This document shows, one piece after another, positions 43,036 to 52,019 of a stretch of DNA of 63,203 nucleotides. Each line of letters begins with the position of its first letter. The first letter of the stretch is position 1. The notes under the pieces are model-generated. The model ran no database searches, was not told where the DNA came from, and saw only the letters and a program-made list of their open reading frames with translations. The translations under genes were made by a program, and so were the position numbers. This stretch comes from an uncultured Lachnospiraceae bacterium. GTDB taxonomy: Bacteria > Bacillota > Clostridia > Lachnospirales > Lachnospiraceae. The stretch is from NCBI GenBank assembly GCA_947576945.1, contig CANPTH010000017.1, positions 1-63,203 on the forward strand, written 5' to 3'.

Positions 43036-44610
43036 ATGCAGCTCATATCCTATACTTTTGTGATCTTCTGGATGCTTGTGTTTGCCTTGTATTATCTTGT
43101 GCCGAAGAAAGTGCAGTGGTATGTCCTGCTTGGGGCAAGCGTGCTGTTCTATATGATCGGTCTGCGGGGCATTCCTGTCGGCCTGTTCCTGACAGGCTTA
43201 ACCACATACGGCTGCGGCATCTATCTTGGCAGGAAGCTTTCACAGGAGAAGGAAGCGCTGAAACAGTGCGCCGGTAAGGAAGAGAAAAGAGCGGTAAAGG
43301 CGGCATTTCAGAAGAAGCGTAAAAGAGTGCAGATCTTATACATCGTGTTTAATCTGGGGCTGCTGGTATTCTATAAATATGCGGTGCTGGCAGTGCCTGT
43401 GATGGAAAGGTATACGGGTTCCCGGCCGGATTTCCTTACGCGGGTGATTATGCCGCTTGGCATATCTTTCTATACTTTGACGGCGATCGGTTATATTGTG
43501 GATGCCGGCAGGGAAAACTGTGCGGTAGAGAGCAGTTTTCTGAAAGTTCTACTCTTTCTGGCTTATTTCCCGTCGGTTACCCAGGGACCGTTTACCCGTT
43601 TTAAACAGATGCGGGAGCAGTTTGAGCAGGAGCACGTTTTTCAATATGAAAGGATGCTTCGCGGGGTGCAGCGGTTTGTCTGGGGAGCCTTTAAAAAGCT
43701 GGTGATTGCCGATCGGATCGGCATTTTTGTGGATCAGGTGTATGGTGTAGAAGCTGCTTCGGTTCCGGGCAGTATCTTTGCCTGTGCCACGGCTTTGTAT
43801 ATGCTGCAGCTGTATGCCGATTTTTCGGGGTATATCGATATGGCAGCAGGTGTCAGCGAGACGCTTGACATTACGCTTCCCGATAATTTCAAACGACCCT
43901 ATTTTGCGGGATCGGTGGCGGAGTTCTGGCGCAGATGGCACATAACGCTGGGCGGCTGGTTTAAGGATTATGTGATGTTCTCCTTCGTAATGTCGGGCAT
44001 CGGGCGGAAGATCGGGAAGGCATGCAGGAATAAGGGAAACGGACCTGGCAGACATGCAGTTCCCATTATCGGGACGATGCTCGTCTGGTTCTTTACGGGA
44101 CTCTGGCATGGCAGGACGATTAACTATATGCTGTGGGGGCTGTACTATGGGGTGATCATGAGTATCTCACTGATTATGGAACCCGCCTTCGCAGGCTGGA
44201 AAGCGAAACTGCATATCAAAGAAGGCAGGGGATGGGCACTGTTTTGCATGGCGAGAACGTGGATGATCGTATTTGCGGCGGATGTGCTGATCAGGAGTGA
44301 GAGTCTGGCCAAAGCAGGCTCTATATTCGTTTCTTTTGTGACGCGGCTGCAGCCGGGACGCCTCCTTTCCAGCGCAGTTACCGCTTATGGGTTGAGCAGG
44401 TATGATTTTATATTGCTGTTTTTTGCGCTGCTGATCTGGCTGTCGGTGTCCCTGCTGGAGGAAAGAGGACTGGATGTGCGGAGTGTGATCGCAGACAGGC
44501 CTGTGGTGGTCAGATGGTTCTGTTATTACGGGATTGTACTGCTGCTGCTGATTACGGGTATTTATGGCGGCAGTTATGATACGGCGGCATTTATGTATCA
44601 GAGCTTTTGA
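43036..44610 (+). CDS. MBOAT family O-acyltransferase (DltB/AlgI-like)
   Basis: A 524-residue polytopic protein of the membrane-bound O-acyltransferase family with about 11 helices. PLGISFYTLTAIGYIVD, QGPFTRFKQM, the EFWRRWHITLGGWFKDY motif (H302) and FTGLWHGRTINYMLWG (catalytic H358) are all present. MBOAT proteins move acyl or aminoacyl groups from the cytoplasmic side to an acceptor outside. Immediate coupling to the carrier gene and the DltD-like gene upstream point to a Dlt-type transfer to a surface glycan rather than alginate-type acetylation. Confidence 0.87.
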   Translation: MQLISYTFVIFWMLVFALYYLVPKKVQWYVLLGASVLFYMIGLRGIPVGLFLTGLTTYGCGIYLGRKLSQEKEALKQCAGKEEKRAVKAAFQKKRKRVQILYIVFNLGLLVFYKYAVLAVPVMERYTGSRPDFLTRVIMPLGISFYTLTAIGYIVDAGRENCAVESSFLKVLLFLAYFPSVTQGPFTRFKQMREQFEQEHVFQYERMLRGVQRFVWGAFKKLVIADRIGIFVDQVYGVEAASVPGSIFACATALYMLQLYADFSGYIDMAAGVSETLDITLPDNFKRPYFAGSVAEFWRRWHITLGGWFKDYVMFSFVMSGIGRKIGKACRNKGNGPGRHAVPIIGTMLVWFFTGLWHGRTINYMLWGLYYGVIMSISLIMEPAFAGWKAKLHIKEGRGWALFCMARTWMIVFAADVLIRSESLAKAGSIFVSFVTRLQPGRLLSSAVTAYGLSRYDFILLFFALLIWLSVSLLEERGLDVRSVIADRPVVVRWFCYYGIVLLLLITGIYGGSYDTAAFMYQSF

Positions 44611-44648
44611 TTTTTCATTTGTTCTGAGACCAGAGGATAGCAAAGATT

Positions 44649-45764
44649 ATGGCAAGAAAGATCGCATTTCATTTAAATTGTCTGGAACAGGGCGGGGCGG
44701 AACGTGTTGTCACCAATCTGGCGAACCAGTTTGCGGCTAACGGGTATGAGGTTATCATAGCTACGGAATGGTATGGTGAGAATGAGTTTCAGACAGATGA
44801 CCGGGTAAGACGTGTGCATGTGGGACTGCGGGAAGGCGACGAGAAGCGTCATCGTCTGCTCCAGTTTTATCTGCGGGTTAGATATTTAAAGGAGTTTTTG
44901 AAAAAAGAAAGACCGGACATTCTGATTCCCTTTGCCAGGAAGGCATTGTACAGAGGGTTGATGGCGGCGTATTTTATCAGGATTCCGGTATTGATCTCCA
45001 TCCGCACCGATCCGGCGGGCCATTATGAGGAAAGGTCTGATAAGATACAGATTCCGCTGCTGTTTCCGCGGGCGGATGGCTGTGTGTTTCAGACGCAGGG
45101 AGCCAGGGAGTTCTTTGCGCCCAGGCTGCAGAAGAATTCCAGGATCATATTGAATCCGATTAATCCCAAATATATTGGCGTGCCGGAGCCGGTCAGGAGA
45201 ACGAAGACTGTGGTACAGTCAGGAAGACTGGTGGATTTTAAGAACCAGCCGATGCTGATCCGTGCATTTATCAAGGTGCATGAGAAGCATCCGGACTATG
45301 AGCTGAAAATATATGGCGGAGATTCTTTTGACGGAACCAGAGAAATCCTGGAACAGATCATAGAGGAGAACCAGGCCGGCGGGTATGTTTACCTGATGGG
45401 AGCCAGCGACAGTCTGGAGAAGGAACTGGCGGATGCTGCGCTGTTCGCTTTCACTTCGGATTGGGAGGGGCTGCCTAATGCGCTTATGGAGGCAATGGCG
45501 CTGGGACTTCCCATTGTCGCTACAGACTGCCCGTGCGGCGGGCCGCGGACCATTATGACCAATGAAGAAGACGGTCTTCTCATTCCGATTAAAGATCAGA
45601 GAGCGTTGGAAGATGGAATCAACCGGCTGATTGAGGACCGGGAGCTTGCCGAAAGGCTGGGCAGACAGGCGAGGAAGATTGCGAAGACGGCCAACGGAGA
45701 TGCGGTGTATGAACAGTGGCGGGATTACATCGAAGAATTGTGCGGGAATTATCACAGAAGATGA
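44649..45764 (+). CDS. GT4 glycosyltransferase
   Basis: A 371-residue GT4 enzyme. KIAFHLNCLEQGGAERVVTNLANQF is the N-terminal loop, QSGRLVDFKNQPMLIRAF opens the donor domain, and TSDWEGLPNALMEAMALGLPIVATDCPCGGPRTIM has the E-x7-E pattern. TDCPCGGPR resembles GT4 enzymes that transfer GalNAc or Gal in capsule and teichoic-like clusters. It is the last gene of the glycan locus on the plus strand and ends at a strong bidirectional terminator. Confidence 0.82.
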   Translation: MARKIAFHLNCLEQGGAERVVTNLANQFAANGYEVIIATEWYGENEFQTDDRVRRVHVGLREGDEKRHRLLQFYLRVRYLKEFLKKERPDILIPFARKALYRGLMAAYFIRIPVLISIRTDPAGHYEERSDKIQIPLLFPRADGCVFQTQGAREFFAPRLQKNSRIILNPINPKYIGVPEPVRRTKTVVQSGRLVDFKNQPMLIRAFIKVHEKHPDYELKIYGGDSFDGTREILEQIIEENQAGGYVYLMGASDSLEKELADAALFAFTSDWEGLPNALMEAMALGLPIVATDCPCGGPRTIMTNEEDGLLIPIKDQRALEDGINRLIEDRELAERLGRQARKIAKTANGDAVYEQWRDYIEELCGNYHRR

Positions 45765-45809
45765 AGCTTTTGTCAAAAAACTATATTACGGGAATTTTTG
45801 ATCAAAAAA

Positions 45810-45839
45810 AAGAAAACCATGCGGCAGCATGGTTTTCTT
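45810..45839. terminator. Bidirectional terminator between convergent genes
   Basis: AAGAAAACCATGC (45810-45822) pairs perfectly with GCATGGTTTTCTT (45827-45839) around a 4-base loop. An A run stands on the left and T-rich sequence in the stem. It serves the GT4 gene on plus and the conserved gene on minus. Confidence 0.85.
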
Positions 45840-45864
45840 CCTGAAATTCAGAGTGTTCAGGCTA

Positions 45865-46485
45865 TCAGTTCGAGGTTGTCAATCCGGCTTCTGATGCCAT
45901 CTTGTCGAACTTCTCCATAACAGCGTCGTAAGTTCTCTGGGAAATATCCGGCAGCTTGCCGCCCCATGTCTCTTCTGCCTGCTTGTAGCCTTTCTTGAAG
46001 GCTTCGCGCATCTCTTCGATCTTGCTCGGATCGCCGCCTGTCAGTGCATTGGCGAAATCGATGATCCTGTCAGAGGTCTGTTCTACGCCCCAGTAACCAT
46101 CCTCAGCAATATCCTTCTGTGCCTGTGCCTGAGTAGCAGCATCCACTTTAAGATTGCCGCTGGCAAGAACGGACCAGATGCCATTGGCCTTGTCAAAGGT
46201 CTGGCCCTGCTGGGTCATCAGCTTCTCTACAATACTCTGCAGCTGCTGTGCATGTGCCTCAGCGTCCGCTTTCATCTTATTCACCAGATTGGTGTTCTGT
46301 GTGTAGGTCTTGGTCACCGTATCTTTGGATGTCTCCTTTGAAGGCTCGTAGACAACGCCGTTCTCTTTTTCATCGGAAGCATTACCCTTGGAATTGGTCT
46401 CCTCGGTTGCTTTCGCAGCAGTCTGGCCGGCAGCATAGACATCATAAGCATTTGCAGCGCCGCTTGTAACTCCATTTACGCTCAT
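45865..46485 (-). CDS. Conserved Clostridia protein of unknown function, 206 residues
   Basis: A soluble, polar protein. A low-complexity N-terminal part rich in A, E, K, S and T (1-60) is followed by a helical region that contains MTQQGQTFDKANGIWSVLASG and AQKDIAEDGYWGVEQTSDRIIDFANALTGGDPSKIEEMREAFKKGY. I recognise this pattern as widespread in Lachnospiraceae, but no function is known to me. It has no signal peptide and no catalytic motif. GGAGGG precedes the ATG on the minus strand. It separates the glycan locus from the ispE region. Confidence 0.75.
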   Translation of the reverse strand: MSVNGVTSGAANAYDVYAAGQTAAKATEETNSKGNASDEKENGVVYEPSKETSKDTVTKTYTQNTNLVNKMKADAEAHAQQLQSIVEKLMTQQGQTFDKANGIWSVLASGNLKVDAATQAQAQKDIAEDGYWGVEQTSDRIIDFANALTGGDPSKIEEMREAFKKGYKQAEETWGGKLPDISQRTYDAVMEKFDKMASEAGLTTSN

Positions 46486-46941
46486 TGGTATCCCTCCTTG
46501 GAATTAATATTTGATAGTTATGTTTCTGACTTCTGTACGGCGGTAAACAGCCGCTTCTATTTATTATATCGTACCATCCTGCTGGAAAGATTAGGAACAA
46601 CATGGAGAAAACTTCTCTTTTTGCCTGCCATGGGCCGGATGTGCGTTCGCGGCCGGTTGGGTCAGGAAATGCGGCAATGATCGACAGCTGTGCAGAACTC
46701 CCGGAGGAAATGTCTATAGTAACCCTCTTGCAGGATGAACCTTGACGAAATATGCGCTTATTGTATATAATTAAGTACAATCCTTGTATACAAAATGCAA
46801 TCCGGCGGATAAAATATAACACACCGGATCATCATATTATATTGAGAAAGATATGAGTCTGCGGGAAAAGCCGCGCAGGGACAGGGCAAAAGAGTAAAAT
46901 AAAAAATGCATTCCGGATAAAGAAAGGTGGAATCTCCTACT
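46486..46941. other. 456-bp divergent intergenic region
   Basis: The stretch separates the minus-strand 206-residue gene from ispE. It contains the ispE promoter at 46742-46771. I find no RNA gene, no convincing promoter for the minus gene (only AT-rich -10-like sequence near 46505-46515) and no coding frame with an RBS. Confidence 0.5.
46742..46771 (+). promoter_or_regulatory. Sigma-A promoter for ispE
   Basis: TTGACG (46742-46747), an 18-nt spacer and TATAAT (46766-46771). It would give a leader of about 165 nt before the ispE ATG. Confidence 0.65.
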
Positions 46942-47823
46942 ATGGATAAGACGACACAGAGGGCATATGCGAAGATCAATATCGGCCTGGATGTGCTGCG
47001 GCGCAGGACGGACGGATATCATGAAGTGAAGATGATCATGCAGACAGTGGATATTTATGACGAGCTTGTGCTGGAGAAAAGAGAACAGCCAGGTATAGAA
47101 CTGTGTACGGACAACAGTGAGCTGCCCATCGATGGCGACAATCTGATCTACAGGGCGGCAGCGCTGCTGTTTCAGGAAAAGAAGATTACGGAAGGTGTGA
47201 GCATCAAGCTGACGAAGCGGATTCCCATTGCCGCCGGAATGGCGGGTGGCAGCGCCGATGCGGCGGCAGCGCTGCGCGGACTGAATGAACTTTTTGATAT
47301 GGGGTATTCCCTTCCGGAATTGCAGGCGCTGGGGGTCAGGCTGGGGGCGGACATTCCTTACTGCCTTGCGGGCGGCACCATGCTGTCGGAAGGGATCGGG
47401 GAGATCCTGACACCGCTGCCTGCGCCACCGGCGGCGTATCTTGTGATCGCTAAGCCGGATATCAATGTTTCCACGGCTTTTGTCTATGGAAATCTGCATG
47501 CAGACAGATTAACCCGGCATCCGGATATAGACGGTATGATTGATGCGCTGCAGAAAGGGGATTTGCATGGGATTACCGACAAACTCGGCAATGTACTGGA
47601 GACCGTTACGGTGAAGGAATATCCGGTGATTGAAGAGATCAAGGAGCTGCTCAGAAAGCAGGGGGCTGAGAATGCGCTGATGAGCGGCAGCGGGCCGACA
47701 GTGTTTGGTATTTTCAGGGAAAAGGAGACGGCCAGGAGGGCTGCGGAAGCTGTGGAACACGGCCTGCTGGCGAAACAGATTTTTGTGACGACCTTTTATT
47801 CCCGCGAGCAACGAGCCAAGTAG
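46942..47823 (+). CDS. ispE: 4-diphosphocytidyl-2-C-methyl-D-erythritol kinase
   Basis: A 293-residue GHMP kinase of the MEP isoprenoid pathway, acting in the cytoplasm to phosphorylate CDP-methylerythritol. AYAKINIGLDVLRRRTDGYHE is the N-terminal substrate loop, IPIAAGMAGGSADAAAALRGL is the GHMP ATP loop, and ENALMSGSGPTVFGIF is the C-terminal glycine motif. AAAGGTGG stands 11 nt before the ATG at 46942. Isoprenoid synthesis feeds undecaprenyl phosphate, the lipid carrier that the glycan locus next door would need, though ispE is a standard housekeeping gene. Confidence 0.93.
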   Translation: MDKTTQRAYAKINIGLDVLRRRTDGYHEVKMIMQTVDIYDELVLEKREQPGIELCTDNSELPIDGDNLIYRAAALLFQEKKITEGVSIKLTKRIPIAAGMAGGSADAAAALRGLNELFDMGYSLPELQALGVRLGADIPYCLAGGTMLSEGIGEILTPLPAPPAAYLVIAKPDINVSTAFVYGNLHADRLTRHPDIDGMIDALQKGDLHGITDKLGNVLETVTVKEYPVIEEIKELLRKQGAENALMSGSGPTVFGIFREKETARRAAEAVEHGLLAKQIFVTTFYSREQRAK

Positions 47824-48040
47824 CTGCCTGCAGACATTTGGCGACTGCCGCGAGGGTCAAATACCCCGCTGCTCTGCAAGTTTGATACTCCGTTGCCTGC
47901 AGAGGGGTCTTTGATTAAGGAGGGCGAAGAGCGGATTGCTGCTGAGGCCGGTATCCTGCTTCGGAGATGGGCAGTGTATTGGGGAGAGCTGATCTTGGAA
48001 CTGAAGGGCGGTTGTGAGAAGGAAGGGGGAATCTGGTTGT

Positions 48041-48751
48041 ATGGGGACTAATTTTGAAATGGTAATGAATGAATTTCTTCCTTTAAGAGATGTTGTGTTC
48101 AATACCCTGCGCAAGGCCATATTGACTGGGGAATTGAAGCCGGGCGAACGGCTGATGGAAATTCATCTGGCCAACAAGCTGGGAGTCAGCAGGACACCAA
48201 TCAGGGAGGCGATCCGTAAACTGGAGCTGGAAGGGCTGGTGATCATGATCCCGCGCCGTGGGGCAGAGGTGGCGCAGATCACGGAGAAGAGTCTGAAGGA
48301 TGTGTTGGAGGTGCGGCGTGCACTGGATGCACTCTGTGCGGAGCTGGCCTGTGACAGGATCAGCGATGAAGGAATGGAGAAGTTGAAACAGGCCTGTGAT
48401 AAGTTTGAATATGCCACTTCTACGGAGGATGCGGCAACGATCGCAGCGGCGGATGTGGCGCTGCATGATATCATTGTACAGGCCACCGGCAATGAAAGGC
48501 TGATACAGCTGATCAATAATCTCTCGGAGCAGATGTACCGCTATCGTTTTGAATATATCAAGGATGAAAGCCGGCATGATAATCTGGTGAATGAGCATAG
48601 AATGATATATGAAAGCATAGTGAAAAGGGACAAAGCGAAAGCGGCCGAGGCCGCCAGACTGCATATCGATAATCAGGAGAAATCTATTATCAGACAGATC
48701 AGGCTGGAACAGGAAAATGTGGGAAAGAAGAGAATAAGGAACAAAGTATAG
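48041..48751 (+). CDS. GntR family regulator, FadR/FCD subgroup
   Basis: A 236-residue transcription factor. The N-terminal winged helix (about 15-75) has AILTGELKPGERLMEIHLANKLGVSRTPIREAIRKLELEGLV. The all-helical FCD ligand domain follows, with EVRRALDALCAELA and metal-type histidines in ALHDIIVQATGN and NEHRMIYESI. Ligands in this family are usually carboxylates. It follows ispE after 217 nt that contain no gene, and its target is unknown. The ATG at 48041 has AAGGGGGA upstream; a GTG at 48014 is possible. Confidence 0.85.
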   Translation: MGTNFEMVMNEFLPLRDVVFNTLRKAILTGELKPGERLMEIHLANKLGVSRTPIREAIRKLELEGLVIMIPRRGAEVAQITEKSLKDVLEVRRALDALCAELACDRISDEGMEKLKQACDKFEYATSTEDAATIAAADVALHDIIVQATGNERLIQLINNLSEQMYRYRFEYIKDESRHDNLVNEHRMIYESIVKRDKAKAAEAARLHIDNQEKSIIRQIRLEQENVGKKRIRNKV

Positions 48752-48854
48752 ATGCGGATTCGATAACAATTCAGCCGCAGTCCGAATAGTTAAGTATAAA
48801 ACGGTTACACTCCTTATAGCAGCCGGATGAGGCGGTGGAGAGGAGTGTGATTGC

Positions 48855-49148
48855 ATGTGGAAGAAGCGCATGAAGCAGATAGTCTGGAGCGGATATTGTG
48901 ATCTGCGCCTGCGGGCGCTGGTGACAGGAATATTTGCCCTGATCTGGTGGGGAGCTCTCTATCCGGAGCTTTGCTTTACGGAGGATACTTTTCAACAGAT
49001 TGTTGTGACAGACGGTGAAGAGAAAGCGGCGGGGGACGCGGATTACAGGGATATTTTAGATGCGGCAGGAGACGAGATTGTTATCCGGAGCCGATTGTTG
49101 GAATGGCTGGAGGAGCAGGAATGGTTCCGGCATAAATCCGCAGATTGA
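48855..49148 (+). CDS. Small membrane-anchored protein of unknown function
   Basis: A 97-residue protein. A basic N-terminus (MWKKRMKQIVWSGYCDLRLR) and one hydrophobic helix (ALVTGIFALIWWGALYPEL) are followed by an acidic outer tail. GAGGAG precedes the ATG. I do not recognise a family. It lies 39 nt ahead of murI and may be cotranscribed, which would suit a cell-envelope role, but this is speculative. Confidence 0.6.
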   Translation: MWKKRMKQIVWSGYCDLRLRALVTGIFALIWWGALYPELCFTEDTFQQIVVTDGEEKAAGDADYRDILDAAGDEIVIRSRLLEWLEEQEWFRHKSAD

Positions 49149-49187
49149 AAGCCGTCCGGATTCCGCATAAAGATCATGGAGGTTGGC

Positions 49188-50027
49188 ATGTGTGAAAGGG
49201 AACAGGATATTTTGAACAACAGGCCCATAGGGGTTTTTGATTCGGGAGTGGGCGGATTGACCGTGGCGAGGGAGATCATGCGGCAGCTGCCCAATGAGCG
49301 GATCGTATATTTCGGTGATACGGCACGGGTTCCCTATGGAAATAAATCCAGGGAGACGATTATTAAGTTTTCCGAACAGATCGTGCGCTTTCTGCAGACA
49401 CAGCAGGTGAAAGCCATTGTCGTCGCGTGTAATTCGGCAAGCGCTTATGCGTTGGAGGTACTGGAAAAGGAAGCGGATGTCCCGATTATCGGAGTGATTA
49501 AATCCGGAGCGAGGGCGGCGATCAGGGCAACCCGGAATGGAAAGATAGGCGTTATTGCTACGGAGGCGACGATAGGCAGCGGTATTTATAACCGATACAT
49601 AAAGGAAAATGATGTGAATGCAACGGTCTTGGGAAAGGCCTGTCCCCTCTTCGTTCCTCTTGTGGAGGAAGGGCTTTGGGAGGATCCTGTGACAGACGAG
49701 ATTGCCAAAAGATATCTGACTGAATTAATTGATGTAGGAATTGATACGCTGATCCTGGGCTGTACACATTATCCACTGATCCGCTCTACGGTGGGCAGGA
49801 TTATGGGGACGGATGTAACTTTGGTTAATCCCGCCTATGAGACGGCGCATGAGCTGAAGATGCTCCTGCAGGAAATGGGGCTGGAGAGCGATCACAGACC
49901 AGGACTCGGAACGGAACTGTATCGCTTCTTTGTCAGTGATGCGGCGGATAAATTTCAGAAGTTTGCAAACTCCATCTTGACTTACGGGATATTATCTGCG
50001 AAGGTAATTAATATAGAAGCGTATTGA
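49188..50027 (+). CDS. murI: Glutamate racemase
   Basis: A 279-residue cofactor-independent racemase that supplies D-glutamate for peptidoglycan. PIGVFDSGVGGLTVAREI carries the first catalytic region, YFGDTARVPYGNKS follows, the first catalytic cysteine is in VVACNSASA and the second in LILGCTHYPLI. The start at 49188 follows GGAGG by 5 nt; the ATG at 49176 overlaps that site. The length is normal for the family. Confidence 0.93.
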   Translation: MCEREQDILNNRPIGVFDSGVGGLTVAREIMRQLPNERIVYFGDTARVPYGNKSRETIIKFSEQIVRFLQTQQVKAIVVACNSASAYALEVLEKEADVPIIGVIKSGARAAIRATRNGKIGVIATEATIGSGIYNRYIKENDVNATVLGKACPLFVPLVEEGLWEDPVTDEIAKRYLTELIDVGIDTLILGCTHYPLIRSTVGRIMGTDVTLVNPAYETAHELKMLLQEMGLESDHRPGLGTELYRFFVSDAADKFQKFANSILTYGILSAKVINIEAY

Positions 50028-50141
50028 GCAGTAAATGATGACAGAATATGAGGCCTTCTCCGTATTGACTCGAGATCTTGCGCAGCAATGGCATGGAGGA
50101 CAGAAGGACGATAGATAAACGCTTCGGAATGGAAGAAAAGA

Positions 50142-51524
50142 ATGAGTACTCATATCAGGAAGATGACGGAAGGAAAGCCGACGCCGCTTATACTGTCATT
50201 TGCATTTTCTTTGATGGCGGGCAATATTTTTCAGCAGCTGTATACGGTCGTGGATACAATGGTGGTCGGCAAGGGACTCGGTGTGCAGGCGTTGGCGGCT
50301 TTAGGCGCTGCAGACTGGCTGAACTGGATGATACTTGGCATTATTCAGGGACTCACACAGGGGTTCGGCATTCTGATGGCGCAGGAGTTTGGGGCAAAGC
50401 ATGAGGACATGCTGCGCAGGGTCATTGGCAATTCAGTGTGTCTGTCGGCGATCTTCATGATTATTCTGACGCTTGTGGGACAGGCTGTGGTGATGCCGGT
50501 TCTGCATGTCTTACAGACACCGGCGGATATCCTGGGAAATGCGTCGTTGTATTTGCGGATCATGTTTGCGGGCATTCCCATTGTTATGCTGTATAATCTT
50601 CTGGCCTGTATACTGCGTGCGCTGGGGGACGGCAGAACGCCGTTAAATGCCATGATTGTGGCCTCTTTTACAAACATTTTGCTGGATATCCTGTTTGTTT
50701 TCGGCTTTCATATGGGTATTGCAGGCGCTGCAGGCGCGACGCTGATCGCACAGCTTGTTTCGGCATTTTTCTGTATTTACCATATTCGGAAGATCGAGAT
50801 GCTTTCCTTCACGCGGTCTGATTTTGGACTGCATCAGGGTATGACAAGGAAGCTTCTTTTTCTTGGCTCGCCGATGGCGTTTCAGAATGGGATCATTGCG
50901 GTGGGCGGTATGATCGTACAGTCTGTTGTAAATGGATTTGGAGTTATATTTATTGCCGGGTTTACGGCGACCAACAAGCTCTACGGCCTGTTGGAGATCG
51001 CAGCGACTTCCTATGGTTATGCCATGGTCACCTATGTTGGACAGAATCTGGGAGCCGGTAAGATCAGGCGGATCAGGCAGGGGGTGCGGTCGGCAGTTGT
51101 GATCGGAACCGTTACGGCAGTTATAATCGCTGTGGTCATGCTTCTTGGCGGTAAGTATATACTGAGCCTTTTTATTTCCGGTACGCCGGAGGAATATGAG
51201 ATGACCATGAAGGTTGCCTATTACTATCTGGCCATCATGAGTATCTGTCTCCCGATCCTGTATCTTCTGCATGTACTGCGTTCCGCGATCCAGGGGATGG
51301 GCAATACGGTTCTGCCTATGTTGTCAGGCGTTGCGGAGTTTATTATGAGAACGCTGAGCGCCCTGCTGCTGCCGATACTTATGGGGCAGAATGGAATCTT
51401 CTATGCGGAGATCCTGGCATGGACCGGAGCGGATGTGATTCTGGTTACCAGTTATTTCGTGAAGATCAGAGGATATAGAGGGCAGGAAGAGGAAGCGCTC
51501 GGGAAGGTGGGAAGCGATATATGA
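50142..51524 (+). CDS. MATE family efflux transporter
   Basis: A 460-residue protein with 12 transmembrane helices in two homologous halves. The first begins PLILSFAFSLMAGNIFQQLYTVVDTMVVGK and the second LLFLGSPMAFQNGIIAVGGMIVQSVVNGFG. This is the DinF/NorM-type Na+- or H+-coupled antiporter layout. RALGDGRTPLNAMI and the inter-half loop are standard. A purine-rich GGAAGAAAAG precedes the ATG. The stop overlaps the DUF1934 start by ATGA. The exported substrate is unknown. Confidence 0.9.
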   Translation: MSTHIRKMTEGKPTPLILSFAFSLMAGNIFQQLYTVVDTMVVGKGLGVQALAALGAADWLNWMILGIIQGLTQGFGILMAQEFGAKHEDMLRRVIGNSVCLSAIFMIILTLVGQAVVMPVLHVLQTPADILGNASLYLRIMFAGIPIVMLYNLLACILRALGDGRTPLNAMIVASFTNILLDILFVFGFHMGIAGAAGATLIAQLVSAFFCIYHIRKIEMLSFTRSDFGLHQGMTRKLLFLGSPMAFQNGIIAVGGMIVQSVVNGFGVIFIAGFTATNKLYGLLEIAATSYGYAMVTYVGQNLGAGKIRRIRQGVRSAVVIGTVTAVIIAVVMLLGGKYILSLFISGTPEEYEMTMKVAYYYLAIMSICLPILYLLHVLRSAIQGMGNTVLPMLSGVAEFIMRTLSALLLPILMGQNGIFYAEILAWTGADVILVTSYFVKIRGYRGQEEEALGKVGSDI

Positions 51525-51970
51525 CACGGGAAGTGCTGCTGACAATGAAGGGACTGCAATTCGATCAGAGGGAGGAAGGCTCAGATCTGATCGAGACGGT
51601 GGTAGTCGGTGATTATTATAAGAAAAATGACAGGCACTATGTGCTTTATGAAGAGATGCTGGAGGGATTTAACCAGCCTACCAAAAACAGGCTGAAATTC
51701 AGTGAGCATATGCTGGAAATAAGCCGCAGCGGGCTGGTGAATGTCCATATGGTGTTTCAGGAAAATAAAAAGAACCTGACGAATTATAACACGCCTTTCG
51801 GACAGATCCTGATCGGGATTGACACGAAGAGGATACAGATTGAAGAAGAACAGGAGAATATTGTTGTTGATGTGGATTATGCGCTTGACGTCAACTATGA
51901 ATTTCTGTCAGACTGTCATATTAAAATCAACATTGCGTCCAAACAAAACAGGGAATTCTCTTTAAATTGA
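51521..51970 (+). CDS. DUF1934 (YwiB-like) beta-barrel protein
   Basis: A 149-residue soluble protein with the DUF1934 pattern: REVLLTMKGLQFDQREEGSDLIETVVVGDYYKKNDRHYVLYEE, later NTPFGQILIGIDTKRIQIEE and VDVDYALDVNYEFLSDCHIKI. It is predicted to form a calycin-like barrel. The function is unknown; YwiB of Bacillus lies next to argS. Here it is coupled to the MATE gene and followed by a small terminator. Confidence 0.85.
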   Translation: MTREVLLTMKGLQFDQREEGSDLIETVVVGDYYKKNDRHYVLYEEMLEGFNQPTKNRLKFSEHMLEISRSGLVNVHMVFQENKKNLTNYNTPFGQILIGIDTKRIQIEEEQENIVVDVDYALDVNYEFLSDCHIKINIASKQNREFSLN

Positions 51971-51984
51971 GGAATTGAGCTGAC

Positions 51985-52011
51985 AGCCCTCCGAAGAGGG
52001 CTATGTCTTTT
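51985..52011 (+). terminator. Intrinsic terminator after the DUF1934 gene
   Basis: AGCCCTC (51985-51991) and GAGGGCT (51996-52002) form a 7-bp stem with a CGAA loop. ATGTCTTTT follows. The next gene is convergent. Confidence 0.6.
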
Positions 52012-52019
52012 GGTTCCGA

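Noticed and set aside
43036..44610. Annotation as alginate O-acetylation protein AlgI
   Set aside because: The MBOAT core is shared, but the directly coupled carrier protein and adenylating enzyme point to DltB-like aminoacyl transfer.
47824..48040. Repeated CTGCCTGCAGA-like words between ispE and the GntR gene
   Set aside because: The matches are short, no stable hairpin or frame with an RBS results, and no copies were seen elsewhere in the window.
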